NCBI RefSeq assembly: GCF_964340395.1
Contig: NC_135570.1
Span: 4,095,322 to 4,159,321 of the forward strand
From: Glandiceps talaboti
Lineage: Eukaryota > Hemichordata > Enteropneusta > Spengelidae
Direction: 5' to 3'
Length of the DNA stretch: 64,000 nucleotides
The translations under genes were made by a program, and so were the position numbers. This document shows positions 1-21,998 of this stretch, piece by piece; the stretch's first letter is position 1, and every line of letters begins with the position of its first letter. The notes beneath the pieces are model-generated. The model saw nothing but the letters and a program-made list of their open reading frames with translations, was not told where the DNA came from and did not search any database.

Positions 1-578
1 CTTGTGAGTCACCACATAGTAAGAGATAGGAAAACACCAATTTTTCATGTGTCACTAGAAATTGTGTGCGGCGGTCAAATTGGCTGAGCGGGCACACTGA
101 TCTGTTCACAAACACCAAACCTGCATTACCATACATTGCTATGCATTCTGGGACAACATGTAATAAGCTGGAACATGGTAACAGCTGTCAAAAACTTCCA
201 ACTTTAACATCTACACTTTTGTCAAATTCCTATTGAAAGACAAGCCAGAAAATTTCAAAAAGGATTCATCATAGTTCAAAATACAGAAAAATACAGTGAT
301 ACATATTGTAGTTTGTGGAATTCAAACCTCAACTAACAATATGCTAAAAATAAATAGAGAGATTCAAAAAGGATTTTTCAAAGTTAATGAAAAATCCAGA
401 GCTCCAGTGTTATCAAATAAAGCCATTTTAGAATCCAATATGGCCACCAAATACTCTGTTAACTCTGGGGAATTATAAGATTGAAGACTTCCTTCGATTT
501 TTACCAACTTTCCCCCTTTTGGTTACCAGTATTATGAAAACGTTATTTTGTTACAAACATTTTTGTGTCTATTTACAG
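1..578. other. Gene A intron, nothing further seen
   Basis: AT-rich intron sequence ending in the acceptor at 577-578. No annexin exon, RNA gene or clear repeat recognised. Confidence 0.6.
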
Positions 579-692
579 GATTTGATTAAAGATTTCAAGA
601 GTGAACTCAGTGGCAAACTTGAGAAAATAGTTGTTGCTTTAATGCAGAACTCAGCTCAGTTTGATGCTAATGAACTGAAGAGAGCCATGAAG
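579..692 (+). CDS. Gene A exon, repeat 1 second half
   Basis: 114 bp, phase 0 to 0, 38 residues starting [12 protein letters not shown]. It follows a 'tttacag' acceptor and ends at AAG|gtacag. The E of SELSG is the acidic Ca2+ cap of repeat 1; its GxGT loop would be in the missing upstream exon. Confidence 0.92.
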
Positions 693-3600
693 GTACAGTT
701 ATTTTGTACAATTGGATTAAAATATCAGGGAAAAATGTGTATTATAACTCATCGTTTTCACACAGCCATCAGTGATTGGCTTAGATTGTGTCACATGGTA
801 TGGACAAGTGACCCATAGTGACCTCAATTTGCATAGAGTGAGGCACTAGTAGTATTCTATTTTCCTTAGGCAGTAGTCACATAGTATGCGAGTCTTGCTC
901 TTGATTTGCTTAGCCTTATAGAAAGAACACGTGACTGAGAATGTAATGTGTTATAAGATATACCTGGCCTTATTCAGGCACTAGTGGGCATCATATTACA
1001 CATAGCTAGAGTAAGTATATAAAAGTCTTTCTATATTTTTAGCTCAAGCAGAGTTACAATTCCTTGCATTTTTGTCCTGTGTTTGATTGGATTAGTAAGC
1101 ATAACATTTGAGTACATTCACTTGATTTATTCCTGATTATCTCTGTTCAGACAGTTATAACATCAAGTATACCATGCAAGGGCCAAGTTGAACAAAAAAT
1201 ATGGAATATATACTCTGGTCGTTCTACATCATGACAACGAGCGCATACGTCACGAGTGCCTACATCATGGCAATGCATGCCTATGTCATGACAATGCGCG
1301 TCTACGTCACGACCACACGTACCTACATCACGACAACAAGCGCCTACATCATGACAACGAGCGCCTACATCACGACAACAAGCGCCTACATCATGACGAG
1401 CACCTACATCACGACAACGAGCGCCTACATCACGACAACGAGCGCCTATATCATGGCAATGAGCGCCTAAATCACGATAATGCATGCCTACATCATGACA
1501 TGCACGTCTACATCACAACAACACGCATCTATGTCAACAATAATGGTTTTTGTGTGTTCGAAATATGAGTCAAAACATTCAAAATTTACCATCACTTACC
1601 GTCACTCGTATTTTCCTTGGCTGAACAAAGAAAAACATTGGGAATAACATCACATATTCTTGTCTTGTGTACACAGGGTGTTGGCACTGATGAAGCTGCT
1701 CTCATAGAAATCATGTGTACTAGAACTAATGCTGAAATCCAAGCCATCAATGTTGCATACAAAAAAGGTAAGGAATACCAATTGGAGGAACTTGCAAACC
1801 TGCCATGTTGAATGTTGCATCATGGGAAATGTGATAATAAACACTAAGGAATTGGTATTGTAAACAATACTGTTACATTATTTGCAACCATTCTCTTGTT
1901 CACGACCAACTTTTTCTATAGGTCTATCAGAGAACATTTTTCACACCCAAATTTCAATCCTCTTCTGACTTTAGCCCTTAAAGGCCCAATATTCTGTCCC
2001 AGGGTCTCACATTCATGTTATCTTTATCCGTGGAGCCAAAATGATTAGATAGGAACATTCTATTGTTCAGGACCAATGTTATCTATAGCTTTACCATACA
2101 ACTGTTTTTCTCACCTAAATTTTATTCCTCTTCTGATCTTGGCTTTTAATATTGTATTTTCATCCATAGAGCATGGCAAAGAACTAGAGAAGGCTTTGAA
2201 ATCAGAAACTTCAGGACATTTCCAACGTTTGATGATTTCTATGTCAGCTGGTGGACGTGATGAAAGCCCTAATGTTGACGTTGCTAAAGCACAGGCTGAT
2301 GCCAAGGTTTGTATTTATATATTGTATATATTGTGAGATTGAGTGTTCATAGACTTTGGGTTCATAGGCCAAATAAAAGAATTGCTCAAATTGTTGGGAA
2401 ATAAAATCCTATTTTCATGAACTCTGAATTTATAGTTTATGAATAAAGATTTCTACTCACATAGTAAAAACTCCTCCCAGTTTTCGGCTCAGTCATGTCT
2501 GGGACAATTCGGTGTGGTGAACAAATTGTCTGCTCATCACTTAAAAGGATTTCTTACCCAGATGGTCTCCTTTATGAATCACATCTTCCTGTCGCTTTCA
2601 ACTACACTACCTTTCAATGCTGCCATCTAGTGGTGAACAGTAATCATCGTGAGTTTGTCCTGACGAAGGCAACAGTGACGTTACTGAAATGCAAACATGA
2701 AAAAAAATGACTCGGTTTGTGTCAGTGAACATTATTCTAAAGTTTGGTCAGTCATTCAATGAAAGATGTTTTTCAAATTGCCTCAGATATTTCATTTTTT
2801 TCTGTCCTAGGCATTGTTAGATGCTGGTGAAAAGCAATGGGGTACTGATGAATCAAGATTTAATGTCATCTTGGCATCTCGTAGTTATGCCCAGCTGAGA
2901 GCTACTTTTGATGAGTACGGAAAGATGGCCAAACGAGACATTGAGAAGTCCATCAAGAGTGAAATGTCTGGTGATTTGGAGAAGGGTATGCTGACAATAG
3001 GTAAGAAAGATAACTTAAAGTTTTGGTCAAAGGTTAACAGATTTGTCTAACTTTAAATTTTATGGTATGACCATATGCTCACTCACATACACAGATTGAA
3101 CACTCACAAATGTACATACATACATACATACATACATACATACATACATACATAAATACATACATACATACATACATACATACATACATACATACATACA
3201 TACATACATACATACATACATACATACATACATACATACATACATACATACATGTATGCACACACGACCACCACACACACACACACACACACACTCACAC
3301 ACACACACACACACACGCACACACACACACACATAGCCTTTAGCAGCTTAGAAATGACAGGCTCTAATTTTGTTTATTTACAGTAAGAGTAGTGCGTAAC
3401 AAAGCCCATTACTTTGCTGAACAGCTGTATAAGTCCATGAAGGTAAGTGCATACCATATATTACAGGGTTCCTCAAAGTATTATCAGATTTTTGATATGC
3501 AAAGCTTTGAAGGAATTTACAATATATTTAGTGATGTACCCGTTACATCAACATATTTCTCTTCTTGTATTGGGTTTCTTATAAAAGGATGTGTAGTACC

Positions 3601-4798
3601 ATACTAACTAATTTTTTACTTTTTTATTTTTTTTCACAGGGGCTTGGAACTGATGACGACACTCTGATTCGTGTTATTGTCTCTAGATGTGAAAAGGATA
3701 TGGTGCAAATTAAACAAGCATTCCAAGCTACATATCAACAGAGTCTTGGAAAGTTTATTGCTGTAAGTCAAATAACAGACAATCTTTCTCATTTCACCAA
3801 ATTACAAATTTTTATACCGTCTGTTGGATAATTCTGTGAATAAGTGCAACACTGTTATAGTTAAACATAAAACTCACAAAATCAGCAAAATTATTGAGCA
3901 AACATAGGCTATAGTATGCATCTATCATAACCCTCACTTGTGTTCCAAAGGTTGCTTTAACACAGCACTCCTAGTGGCTGAACTGTATAATCTTTTGTCT
4001 TTCTAATCATACTGCAACCAAACAGCACTCCTAGTGGCCAAACTGTTTAATCTTTTGTTTTTCTGCTAACCAGCATAAGATATATTGAATAATAAGTGAT
4101 TGCTCTATGTATTGCTTGGTGCCTGTATGTCTTTTATTAATTTGGTCGAATGTGCGATAAGTATCACAGATTGTTGACAGCAGTGATTAACTCAGGCAGC
4201 GATTCGGCACCCTATAGATCTTTGTTATTATTAGTTCATGTCTATGAATAGTCTTGGTTACCCAGACTTGTCATTGGGAGCTCCAGCTTAATGGTGCTTG
4301 CCCCCAAAAGGCTGGGGAAATAGTAAACAAAATGTGACTTCCAACTTATGTGACATCTGCTTTCAGTTAGGATGCACGGATCATAAAAATTATAGGCTGT
4401 AAAGCTGAGTTTACAAAGTTGTATTATTTGAAATTGACAGGTATCTGTTGCTGTAGACTGTCAAACATGTGACACAGAAGCTTGAAATGCCCGGGATTAC
4501 ACTCAAGTGTCCCATTCCTGGCAGTACACTTTACCATTTATCCTACACCAAAAGTCAGATAAATTTGGTGACTATTTCCCCCCCGACTCTCTCGTTACAG
4601 TACTCCAACAACTAGAGTCAAGGCAACCGAAACTAGTCTATCAGCACAAAAATATTGTATTTTCCAGGGTGTACCATCCAAGATGGCTGACATGCAAGGT
4701 CCCTAATTAACAATATTTCATTTTGTATCATTCCACAGGACGACACATCAGGAGATTACAAAAAGATTCTACTGGCTCTTGTCGGTGGAGAAAGTTAA
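579..4798 (+). CDS. Annexin gene A (5' partial; 7 exons in window)
   Basis: Annexins are cytosolic proteins that bind acidic membranes through Ca2+. Joined exons: 579-692, 1677-1767, 2170-2306, 2811-3000, 3384-3442, 3640-3762, 4739-4798. They give 257 residues with no stop and matching phases: the second half of repeat 1, all of repeats 2 to 4, and a TAA stop. Ca2+ loops are GVGTDE with cap E in SETSG (repeat 2), QWGTDE with SEMSG (repeat 3) and GLGTDD with DDTSG (repeat 4). All introns are GT-AG. The N-terminus and first half of repeat 1 must lie left of base 1; I found no matching exon in 1-578. The sequence is closest to gene B (shared SAGGRDE and SGKLE segments), suggesting a duplicated pair. 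The annexin assignment is firm, but orthology to a numbered vertebrate annexin is not. Confidence 0.93.
1230..1530. repeat. 21 bp minisatellite in gene A intron
   Basis: About 14 copies of a unit like 'cacgacaacgagcgcctacat', with one 18 bp variant. Because 21 is a multiple of three it leaves long meaningless open frames on both strands. Its left flank resembles a sequence in gene C's first intron. Confidence 0.9.
1677..1767 (+). CDS. Gene A exon, repeat 2 Ca2+ loop
   Basis: 91 bp, phase 0 to 1, with [18 protein letters not shown]. Acceptor 'acacag', donor 'gtaagg'. Confidence 0.93.
2170..2306 (+). CDS. Gene A exon, repeat 2 second half
   Basis: 137 bp, phase 1 to 0, reading [16 protein letters not shown] and SAGGRDE. 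Vertebrate annexins usually split this segment into 80 and 57 bp exons; here it is one exon. Confidence 0.92.
2621..2633 (-). promoter_or_regulatory. Possible CTCF core motif
   Basis: TGCCATCTAGTGG fits the reverse complement of the CTCF core CCASYAGRKGGCR at every position. It lies in a gene A intron. Motif match only. Confidence 0.3.
2811..3000 (+). CDS. Gene A exon, repeat 3
   Basis: 190 bp, phase 0 to 1, with [13 protein letters not shown] and SEMSGDLEK. Equivalent to the vertebrate 94+96 bp exon pair. Donor 'gtaaga'. Confidence 0.94.
3113..3332. repeat. CATA and CA microsatellite
   Basis: About 140 bp of CATA units, then CA repeats, ending 51 bp before a gene A exon. Confidence 0.97.
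3384..3442 (+). CDS. Gene A exon, repeat 3 to 4 linker
   Basis: 59 bp, phase 1 to 0, encoding [19 protein letters not shown] after the split Val codon. The acceptor lies 51 bp after a CA microsatellite. Confidence 0.9.
3640..3762 (+). CDS. Gene A exon, repeat 4 Ca2+ loop
   Basis: 123 bp, phase 0 to 0, starting [20 protein letters not shown]. Strong 'ttttcacag' acceptor and GCT|gtaagt donor. Confidence 0.94.
3960..4065. repeat. 63 bp direct duplication in gene A last intron
   Basis: 'cagcactcctagtggc' followed by 'aactgt(a/t)taatcttttgt' occurs at about 3963 and again at about 4023. Confidence 0.8.
4739..4798 (+). CDS. Gene A last coding exon
   Basis: 60 bp with stop, reading [19 protein letters not shown] then TAA. 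DDTSGDY carries the repeat 4 Ca2+ cap. The 3' UTR follows; an AATAAA at 6068-6073 is one possible polyadenylation signal. Confidence 0.92.
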   Translation, partial: DDTSGDYKKILLALVGGES

Positions 4799-5681
4799 AT
4801 AAGTCAACATGGCTGCTGCTGCACACCCTGCATCGACATTATGCAATCTGCATATTAATATACCCAGAATTATTCAATAATAGGTATTAATATTTGGGGT
4901 TGGTAATCGCAGCAATATTGTAGATATTTACAATTCATATCTTAATTATGAAATTAAACAAAACCCTGCTTTTCATTATCAAGACACTTCTAAGAGCATA
5001 ACATTTTCATGTTGGAAGGGGTATTCATTCCTAAAGGGATTTGCACTAAAAAATCTATGAAATTTTGTCTCAGTTCTTATTTTTTACAATTTAGATCAAA
5101 ATATGGAAGTAAAATTAGACCGTTTCCTACGTCTTTAAGTTTGCAATTATCATAAATTTGACTAGTGTATCATGGTCAAAATGGCTGCCAGCTACAAAGG
5201 TGAAAGGTCATAAGAAATACAAATCCACCAGGCTAAGGTGTTGATAATTTTATAATAATTTTCTATCTATGTAAATCTTGTAGTTTACGACCTTCAAGCC
5301 TCAGCAGCTGTAACTTTTGATTTCTGTCTGTAACATTGTTAGTTTTGTAGGTTCTGTCTGTAACACTGATATTCAAGTTCTGTTTGCTAAGCATGTTTTA
5401 TCATATCATAGTTTGGGCACTGATACAACTCAGAAACTTACTACATTAATTTTGTAGTGAAAAATATTTGAAGTCCATACTTGAAATTGTAACACTCATG
5501 ACATGGTGCTTACACCGGAATGTTTTAACACTCATGTATTATGATGGCAACATCTATCACCATGGCAACATCTGTCACCATGGCAACATGTATCACAATG
5601 GCAACATGTTGACAAGTAAACAATATTTCTGAGTGATTAAAACAATTACCTTTTAAAGTTTCAGGTGAATTATCACTGACA

Positions 5682-5958
5682 GACAAAGCCTGTAGTGACA
5701 GATAAAAACTGAGGCTTTCATTTTCAAAAAGAATTGAAATAATTGGGAGAGGTATACAAGATAGTTTCCAGAAAAATAACATATGATATTTTTGTTCCTT
5801 TGATTTTCATCATTTGCCTTTTAAAGACAAAGCCTGTAGTGACAGATAAAAACTGAGGCTTTCATTTTCAAAAAAAAATTGAAATAATTGGGAGAGAGGT
5901 ATACAAGAGAGTTTCCAGAAAAATAACATATTTTTGTTCCTTTGATTTTCATCATTGT
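5682..5958. repeat. Tandem duplication of about 143 bp
   Basis: 'gacaaagcctgtagtgac' and the following 130 bp occur at about 5682 and again at 5826, with small indels. It lies in the gene A 3' flank. Confidence 0.9.
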
Positions 5959-6657
5959 TTCAATTATGACATTTATACAAATGGTAATCTTCAATCATGT
6001 TGATGCATCAAAATTTATGAAAATTTTATTGAGAAATGTTACAAGAATATGGATATGATATGATTCTAATAAAAACAAGTTCAAAATGTGTTTCTATCAT
6101 TACATTAAAAAAATACTTTGTAAAAAGTATGTGAAAAGATAGTTTTCCTGTATGTTTTGTTTTGTATGTCATTTTACAGAAAAAGAATTGAAGTTTGTAA
6201 CCAAACTTTCAAAAAATGACGACAACAGATGACCAAAATGAGGCTCAAGTGAAAAAAAAAATGTCATGAAACCAGACTAAGAGTACATCTTTAGTTGGCA
6301 TTTTTACACTCCTAAAATCAAGTGACAAACCAAAAATATACCTCAGAATACCCTTTATTTCAGTTTTGTTTCTTTGTACATTCCTGTGTGTCTGATTTCT
6401 GTCATTTAAACCCCAGATATTATTAGAAAGTTGTGTAAATTAGATCTGTAGACGTACAAATCCCTGTAGGTGATCATTGATGTCAAATTTGGCCAAAGAA
6501 ATTATTGGTGATTGCTGAGAAATGAGACTAATAAAGCATCGTCATAAACGTCATTTATTGCTGTGGTGTGAATTATTTGTTTTACTGTGTGAGGTATGAA
6601 TGGAAACTCACAATCCACTTTCTGTGTATGCAATAAATGTATGCAATAAATGGATTG

Positions 6658-6801
6658 TATGCTCCCCGGGGAGTTGAGGAAGACTAAAGGGCCGTTGTGC
6701 CATTGTGATCTGAGCCAGGGGTAATAATTGTAAAGTGCTTTGAGCACGGAGTGGGAAAGCGCTATATAAGAACGCAACATTATTATTATTATTATTATTA
6801 T
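6658..6801 (+). mobile_element. SINE/LINE-3'-end-like element, copy 1
   Basis: 'ccccggggagttgaggaa', then 'tgtaaagtgctttgagcacg', then 'gggaaagcgctatataag' and an ATT-repeat tail. The block resembles the 3' end shared by L2/CR1-type LINEs and their SINEs. Two more copies lie in this window. Confidence 0.7.
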
Positions 6802-9663
6802 AACAATTTTATTTAAAACCAGCAACAACCTTTTTTAGTACCTCTGTCTGTTGAGATTAATGTTTGTGCATCTGCATCTGTCGTTTGTCTGTCTGGCCAT
6901 CAGCTTTTAACACAACTGCACTGTTGAGTTAAGTTTGTTGATTTGTTCACAATGTCAATATATGTCAAATGTAAACTAAATATTTTAGTCTTTTGTTGTT
7001 CCTACAATGATAAGACCTTGACCTTTGACATTGATCTTCACCTTCAGGGTCAATTACTAAATTCAAAGCATTTCTTGTGTTGTGCTATTGTACACTTTAT
7101 GGGCAATTTCTTTCAATTCTTGTCCAAAGTTGATCCAGAACAAGGACATACCCATATGCATAAAAAAAATACACAGTATATAAGTATATATCCATATATT
7201 TGATATTTTTCTGGCTGGCTACTAAAGTATACATTTGATTATGAAAGATCTGTCTTAATATATCCATAAGTATACAAATTAATTATACTAATAATTTACT
7301 CAATTTAATGTTAAAGTACTATGTAGGAGTAAATGAGTACAAAATTCCCTGAATCTTTGACTAGTTTTGCACCTCAATGGGCTTAAAGTTTCCAAGAAGC
7401 TTGAATTGGTTAAAATATGTAAATACTGTTGAAGTTACGTTAAAGAGGCACAAGCCACGAGTGGCACACAATCTGCAGTATAAACTTTCTACGCAAGTGA
7501 AACATTTTACATGAACCCTTATGGGGGGAGGGGGCTTTATTTAACTATTCTAGCATACAGTTAGTGTTGATGCATGCCTCCTACCATATTACAATAGTCT
7601 TCTAGCATTGTTAGAAAAAATTGATTGTATGTATGGTAAGGATTTTCTCCCTCATCATCAAATCATTCATCAGAATTAGTTACTAGTGTATCTTAATGGC
7701 AGGTTTGAGTTGACCACTTTAAGTGATGATAACATAATCTTCAGTAAACTAGACTACTGCAAGGGCCTACTCTAATATAAAAAGCTCCAAAATTTCAGCT
7801 TGGACCCTTTTAAAATAGAGTTAGAGCGGTACTAAGCTGCAAAATTTACACGTATATTGCCTGAAAGGCTATGGTCAGCCTAGATATTGGAGTCAGTAAT
7901 ACGTTATGGCTTCTCCCATCCCCCGGCTTGAGATAATGGCCAGTCCCTAAATACAATTACAAGCACAGTCAGTCTGTTGACGAGTACAATAAGACAAATA
8001 GCAGATTAAATTTTAGACTTTTGGGTTGGATGACGAGCATATAGAATACAGTAAGTATGTAATCGTATGTAATCAAATCAAATGTCCATGCAAGTGTACA
8101 GCGACCAACGTGTTACGTCTACCGGAAGTCAGTCATTTGAGTTGCTCCACACCCCTGCTATAGAAATAGTGTGGTCGAAAAATATCAATTACTAATTATT
8201 TTCGATTTTTTTTTACCAAGATCTGTTATTAATTATTTTCGAAAAATTTTAACAAACTTTAAAAAAATTTTAAAAATCAACAATTATCTCAAATAAATGA
8301 AACTTGTGTGAATTACATAATGTTACATGTTGGAATGAAGGTGTGGACTCCATCGAAAAACTACACATTAATGGTTAAAATTATTTCATAACTCCGAAAA
8401 AAATATAAAATGCTATAGCTAAAATAAGAATTTACTTTTGGCCTGAACGGCTTACCATACTCAGAACCCACCCCTATGGGAAGCCCCACACACCATTAAC
8501 TAAATCGGTCAAAATTGAAAAAAAATCAGACCGATCAATTTCAAATCACTATGAAGTAGTATACTGTGTGCTATGAATACAAAGCCAGTCTGAAGTGAGG
8601 AAAAAATATTTCTTTTGTTGACACTTTATCTTATTTTAGGGCTAAAATTCTTCAATTTCTCAATTTGACGACATTTTTTTGAAATATTTGTATTCGGGGG
8701 TACAAAATTGTTTTTTTTAAACAATGAGAACTAAAATGACCCAAATTCCCCCCCCCCCCCCACACACACACACACAGTAAAAGAATTGTTTTTATACTGC
8801 ATTGAACTATTGATCTCGTCCCGAATTTGTACGCGGAAAAGAAAATCCGACAAAACTCCACACAAGGGAACTGTCGTCTGCTGCACTTCTTGACGTTCAG
8901 TTTTGTGGTCTGAGATAGTTTCGAGTCCAGTATGTCGAGTGACCCATGCTATTCAAACAATAATGCCACTTGATATAATAAGGGATAAGTAGCCTTCCTT
9001 ACCTTTCATTTTTCCAGGAATATTGATAAAGTATCCATAATTTCTCAGTTGTGCCAAGTTCGAAGTGACTACAGTCACAGTGCGGTCCCTAAGTGGCGAT
9101 TGGTTTGTTTTCATTGCATTAGTACGCATGCGCTCGGCCTGCTCTTGACGCGATGGAAGTGTGTTAAATAATGTAACAATTTAATCACGCCTGGACGTAC
9201 TGGCCTAAAATCTCGGGCTAATATTATGTTGTGTTTTAACTTTACCTATATTTTTTATTGTCATTTGTTCTTTTTTTGTTCTGCGAGCGCCCAGTTAAAT
9301 TTCAGATTGTGCCATACGTAACTTCGAAGCTGTGATTTTAATTTTAACATTAGTTTTATCGTGTCGGATTTGATTGATAGCGGTAGAAAATATGTATGAG
9401 AATTTCCTTCTGTTGCTGTTATCAAAAAAGTCAGGAAGTGTGAATAAACTCACTGTCGCAGTTTTCGGACGGACCGTTTTCGTACACATACAGACTCGAC
9501 CACCACAATCGTCAATATTTTCTCCGGAATTGTTATATTGTTTATTATAATTTTGAGATAGCAATTTCGAAGATTACAACCGTATTATTTTAGAAGGGCT
9601 TCTCCAAATCTATTTTTATCACACTTGCCAGGTCAGTGAAGTGAGCTTTAGGGTCTCGGTTCC

Positions 9664-9731
9664 CCAGACTCTTGCCAAGGGCCGCCGTCATAACCCAGGG
9701 GAGGGGTATGCCCTCAACGGCGAGAGTCTGG
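9664..9731. repeat. 68 bp foldback
   Basis: Arms 'ccagactcttgcc' and 'ggcgagagtctgg' are inverted copies with one mismatch around a GC-rich centre. Confidence 0.65.
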
Positions 9732-10533
9732 CGAGATTAACTGCACTCGGGGTCGATATCATTATCGATGTCATACAATAGTTGGAGGTTATGTTTATGT
9801 TGAATAATCTTGATTTCAGTCAAGGAGTGATAAAGAATTAAAATTTTATTTCAGCTAAAACAAAAAAATTGCAATAAATCAAATGAGTAGAATGTATGGT
9901 TCAGAAATTTTTACATTTAGTAAGAATCAGATTTTTATTATATTTTCAATAAAAATTAACAAGTCACAACATAAAAACTGCATCACATGATACAAAAATG
10001 GGTATACTAAAAATAAACCAATCATTAAAATGTCACCTGACTAGATGCACTGTTCAGTCTTTTATCTACCCTCCCTCTGATCATACATATTACATATGGC
10101 AAAATATTCGTCAACATTTCTTAGTCCCAAATGAAATACATTGTTTCCAAATGTCATGTTATTAGTCAAAATAACTACCATTTAATACAGCAACATTTTC
10201 AATCTATCAACAGAAAAAAATTATGAAATACTTTTTCAGGATACTAATTATAAGATCGCTAAAAGTTTTGAAAAGATACAAAAACACTAAACCATACATT
10301 TGAGCACACTAATGGAAAGAGACCTTCCAGTTGTATAGCGCCCTCAAACAGCTGATGTATACTATGGTTTGACAATTTGTGTACATAAAGCACTAAATCC
10401 TGATTGGCACCTTCTTTCATTGAAAGTTAACACTTGTGTGAATAATGCATGTCTTTCTGTTTTCTTATCTTGCATTGTGTGTGCATCAGTATTGGTGTTC
10501 TTCTACAATGTGTTTTTAATGTTCTACTATTGG

Positions 10534-10547
10534 CCACTAGAGGGCGC
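10534..10547 (+). promoter_or_regulatory. Possible CTCF core motif between genes A and B
   Basis: CCACTAGAGGGCGC matches the CTCF core consensus fully. It lies about 170 bp past the gene B stop, between the convergent genes. Binding is not shown by sequence alone. Confidence 0.4.
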
Positions 10548-10715
10548 ACTCTATTAGATCTCACCTTTGTGCAAGAAAGGTGTCAAAATCATCAATCAGC
10601 TATTTGTTTTCTTGTCCTATACGCTAAGTTTTAACTACAACCTTAAAGTTAAAAGTACAACAGACACTATTATTACAAGGAATGTTAAATTTAGTACAGA
10701 AATCAGAAATTAAGC

Positions 10716-20137
<9,422 letters not shown>

Positions 20138-20946
20138 GGTAATGTGAGTCGTTGAAACGGAGAGAACGTTGTGAGTGGTACTGTCGGTAGTGTTACTGGT
20201 CTGGCTAAAGACAGACTTGGGGTGTGGCAAGATAAGTTAATGAAATATTTTAAATCTTTGAGATTTCCGATAAAGGTACTAGGTGATACGGATTGGTTCA
20301 GTCCATCTGTACACTTTGGGATGAACTCATTACGTAATAATGTGAGTCATTGGTCCAACATAACTATTACATGTAAGTTGGTATTTAATTGTTAACTCAA
20401 GCACATTGCATTAAGTTTATGAATAAGGTGACATGCCCACGATGTTTGGGCGGAAGTCAATAAGAGATGGTATTTCATAACAATTTAATCATACCTAGAT
20501 TTAACTCTTCTACAATGAAAAAAAAAAACAGATTTATGGAGAAAACGGGTTCTTGTTACAATTTACCCCAAAAAAATGATTGTTTGCACATTGTAAGATG
20601 AAATATTTGATGATTTTCATTTATGCACATATACATTTATGATTATGATATACGGTTGTACGATCTTTATTTTGAATTATGAAATAGCCTTGATGAACTT
20701 CATAAATACACATAGATTATAAAAGTTATATTACTTAGATTATTAATTTTTTAATAAGTTGGACGATTTTCATCATTTCCAATATTTTTTTAGGAAGTTA
20801 ATTTTACAAGTACTATAAATTTGGTCCATAACGCGCTTTGATACTCCTCAACAGTCGCTAGGTGCCTGACTACATATTTTGGTGTATGGTTTATAATGCT
20901 TCGCACCCACTGACATAACCATGGAATCTTAAACCAATCGGTACAA

Positions 20947-20949
20947 TGT

Positions 20950-21048
<99 letters not shown>

Positions 21049-21097
21049 GTATGTATGTATGTATGTATGTATGTCTGTCTGTCTGTCTGTCTGTCAC
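20947..21097. repeat. CTGT/ATGT microsatellite
   Basis: Tetranucleotide tract upstream of gene B, with a switch from CTGT to ATGT units and back. Confidence 0.97.
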
Positions 21098-21593
21098 ACA
21101 AGGCCCTACAGTTACCATGGTAATTTATTGTTCTCTGAACTTGAATGAAAGATAAACAGATAACCCATATAATCCATGGACATCCAGCGGAACGTCAAAA
21201 AAAAACGCCCAATGATTACAGCTAGTTCTCCTTAAACGAATGTATGATGGCGCTGTTCTGTATGTCGCAAAGACAGGTTCCACAGATTCAAGTTTGCGGT
21301 ATGGGTCCCAGTCCAGGAGTTCTGCATCCTCGTCAGACGGACGAAAGTTTGTCAATATTTAATAGATTTTCACAGCCGTGACGTGGCACCATAATTAGAA
21401 TGTCTTGGGTCCTGAGTAAAACATCCCATGGTGATAACGCACACATAGAATTTTTATAGCGTCGTTATCTTGTAAGGTCATCGTAAAAATACTTAAGATA
21501 TGGCGTCTCGTGTTTGAATTTTTAATCACATATTAAAACTGCAAACAGGAAGAAACCTGATTGGTGAGGAAAAGTATGTTTTTCTACCCCAAC

Positions 21594-21700
21594 TTCCCAG
21601 GGAATGAGGAAGTGAAAGGGCCTTGTGCCGTTATGGGTTTACTTCGGGGTTAACAACTGTTTAGTACTTTGAGAACAGTGGGGAACTATATTATGAAAAA
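21594..21700 (+). mobile_element. SINE/LINE-3'-end-like element, copy 3 (degenerate)
   Basis: 'cccagggaatgaggaagtg' and 'aagggccttgtgccgtta' match copy 1, followed by 'tttagtactttgagaacagtg' and 'gggaactatatta'. Confidence 0.6.
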
Positions 21701-21908
21701 CAAAAATGTCATTAAAAAATACTATTGTTGATGTGGCTGAATAAAATAACACGCCATTATAATATTTTAGTCAAGTTGCGTTTCCTTCCTTCCTTCAAAC
21801 CACAGGCACTTGTTTCCCGAGATATGTATCAGAATTTTTCTATCAGAATACAATATGTTGATAATATCGATATATTGACGTATTTAGCCAACTATATATG
21901 AAAGGGTA

Positions 21909-21998
21909 GTCCTACTTGCAGACGGTGCATGGTTTACTCACATGACCCTCAACACCGTGGAGAAGCTAGAAGGAAGGGACGACTTATACAAGCAGGAC
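21909..21998. mobile_element. Palindromic TA-flanked MITE, copy 5
   Basis: Ends gtcctacttgcagac and 'tatacaagcaggac', TA on both sides (21907-21908 and 21999-22000). The inner part differs from the other copies. Confidence 0.7.

Larger units (their letters stand above)
4799..10715. other. Gap between convergent genes A and B
   Basis: Contains the 3' UTRs of both genes, a tandem duplication (5682-5958), a four-copy 18 bp repeat (about 5530-5612), a SINE-like element (6658-6801), a C/CA tract near 8750-8776, a foldback (9664-9731) and a CTCF-like site. No further coding sequence supported. Confidence 0.7.

Noticed and set aside
1-578. Search for gene A upstream exon (GTDE loop of repeat 1)
   Set aside because: No frame in this stretch gives the expected segment, so the exon lies outside the window.
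1147-1568. Open frames of His/Asp/Arg repeats on both strands
   Set aside because: Translation of a 21 bp minisatellite inside a gene A intron; no splice or codon signal.
2346-2368. 'gttcatag' direct repeats around 'actttggg' as another micro-hairpin
   Set aside because: The enclosed bases do not form inverted arms.
3960-4050. CTCF-like 'cactcctagtggc' sites
   Set aside because: They fail several consensus positions; the pair is explained by a 63 bp duplication.
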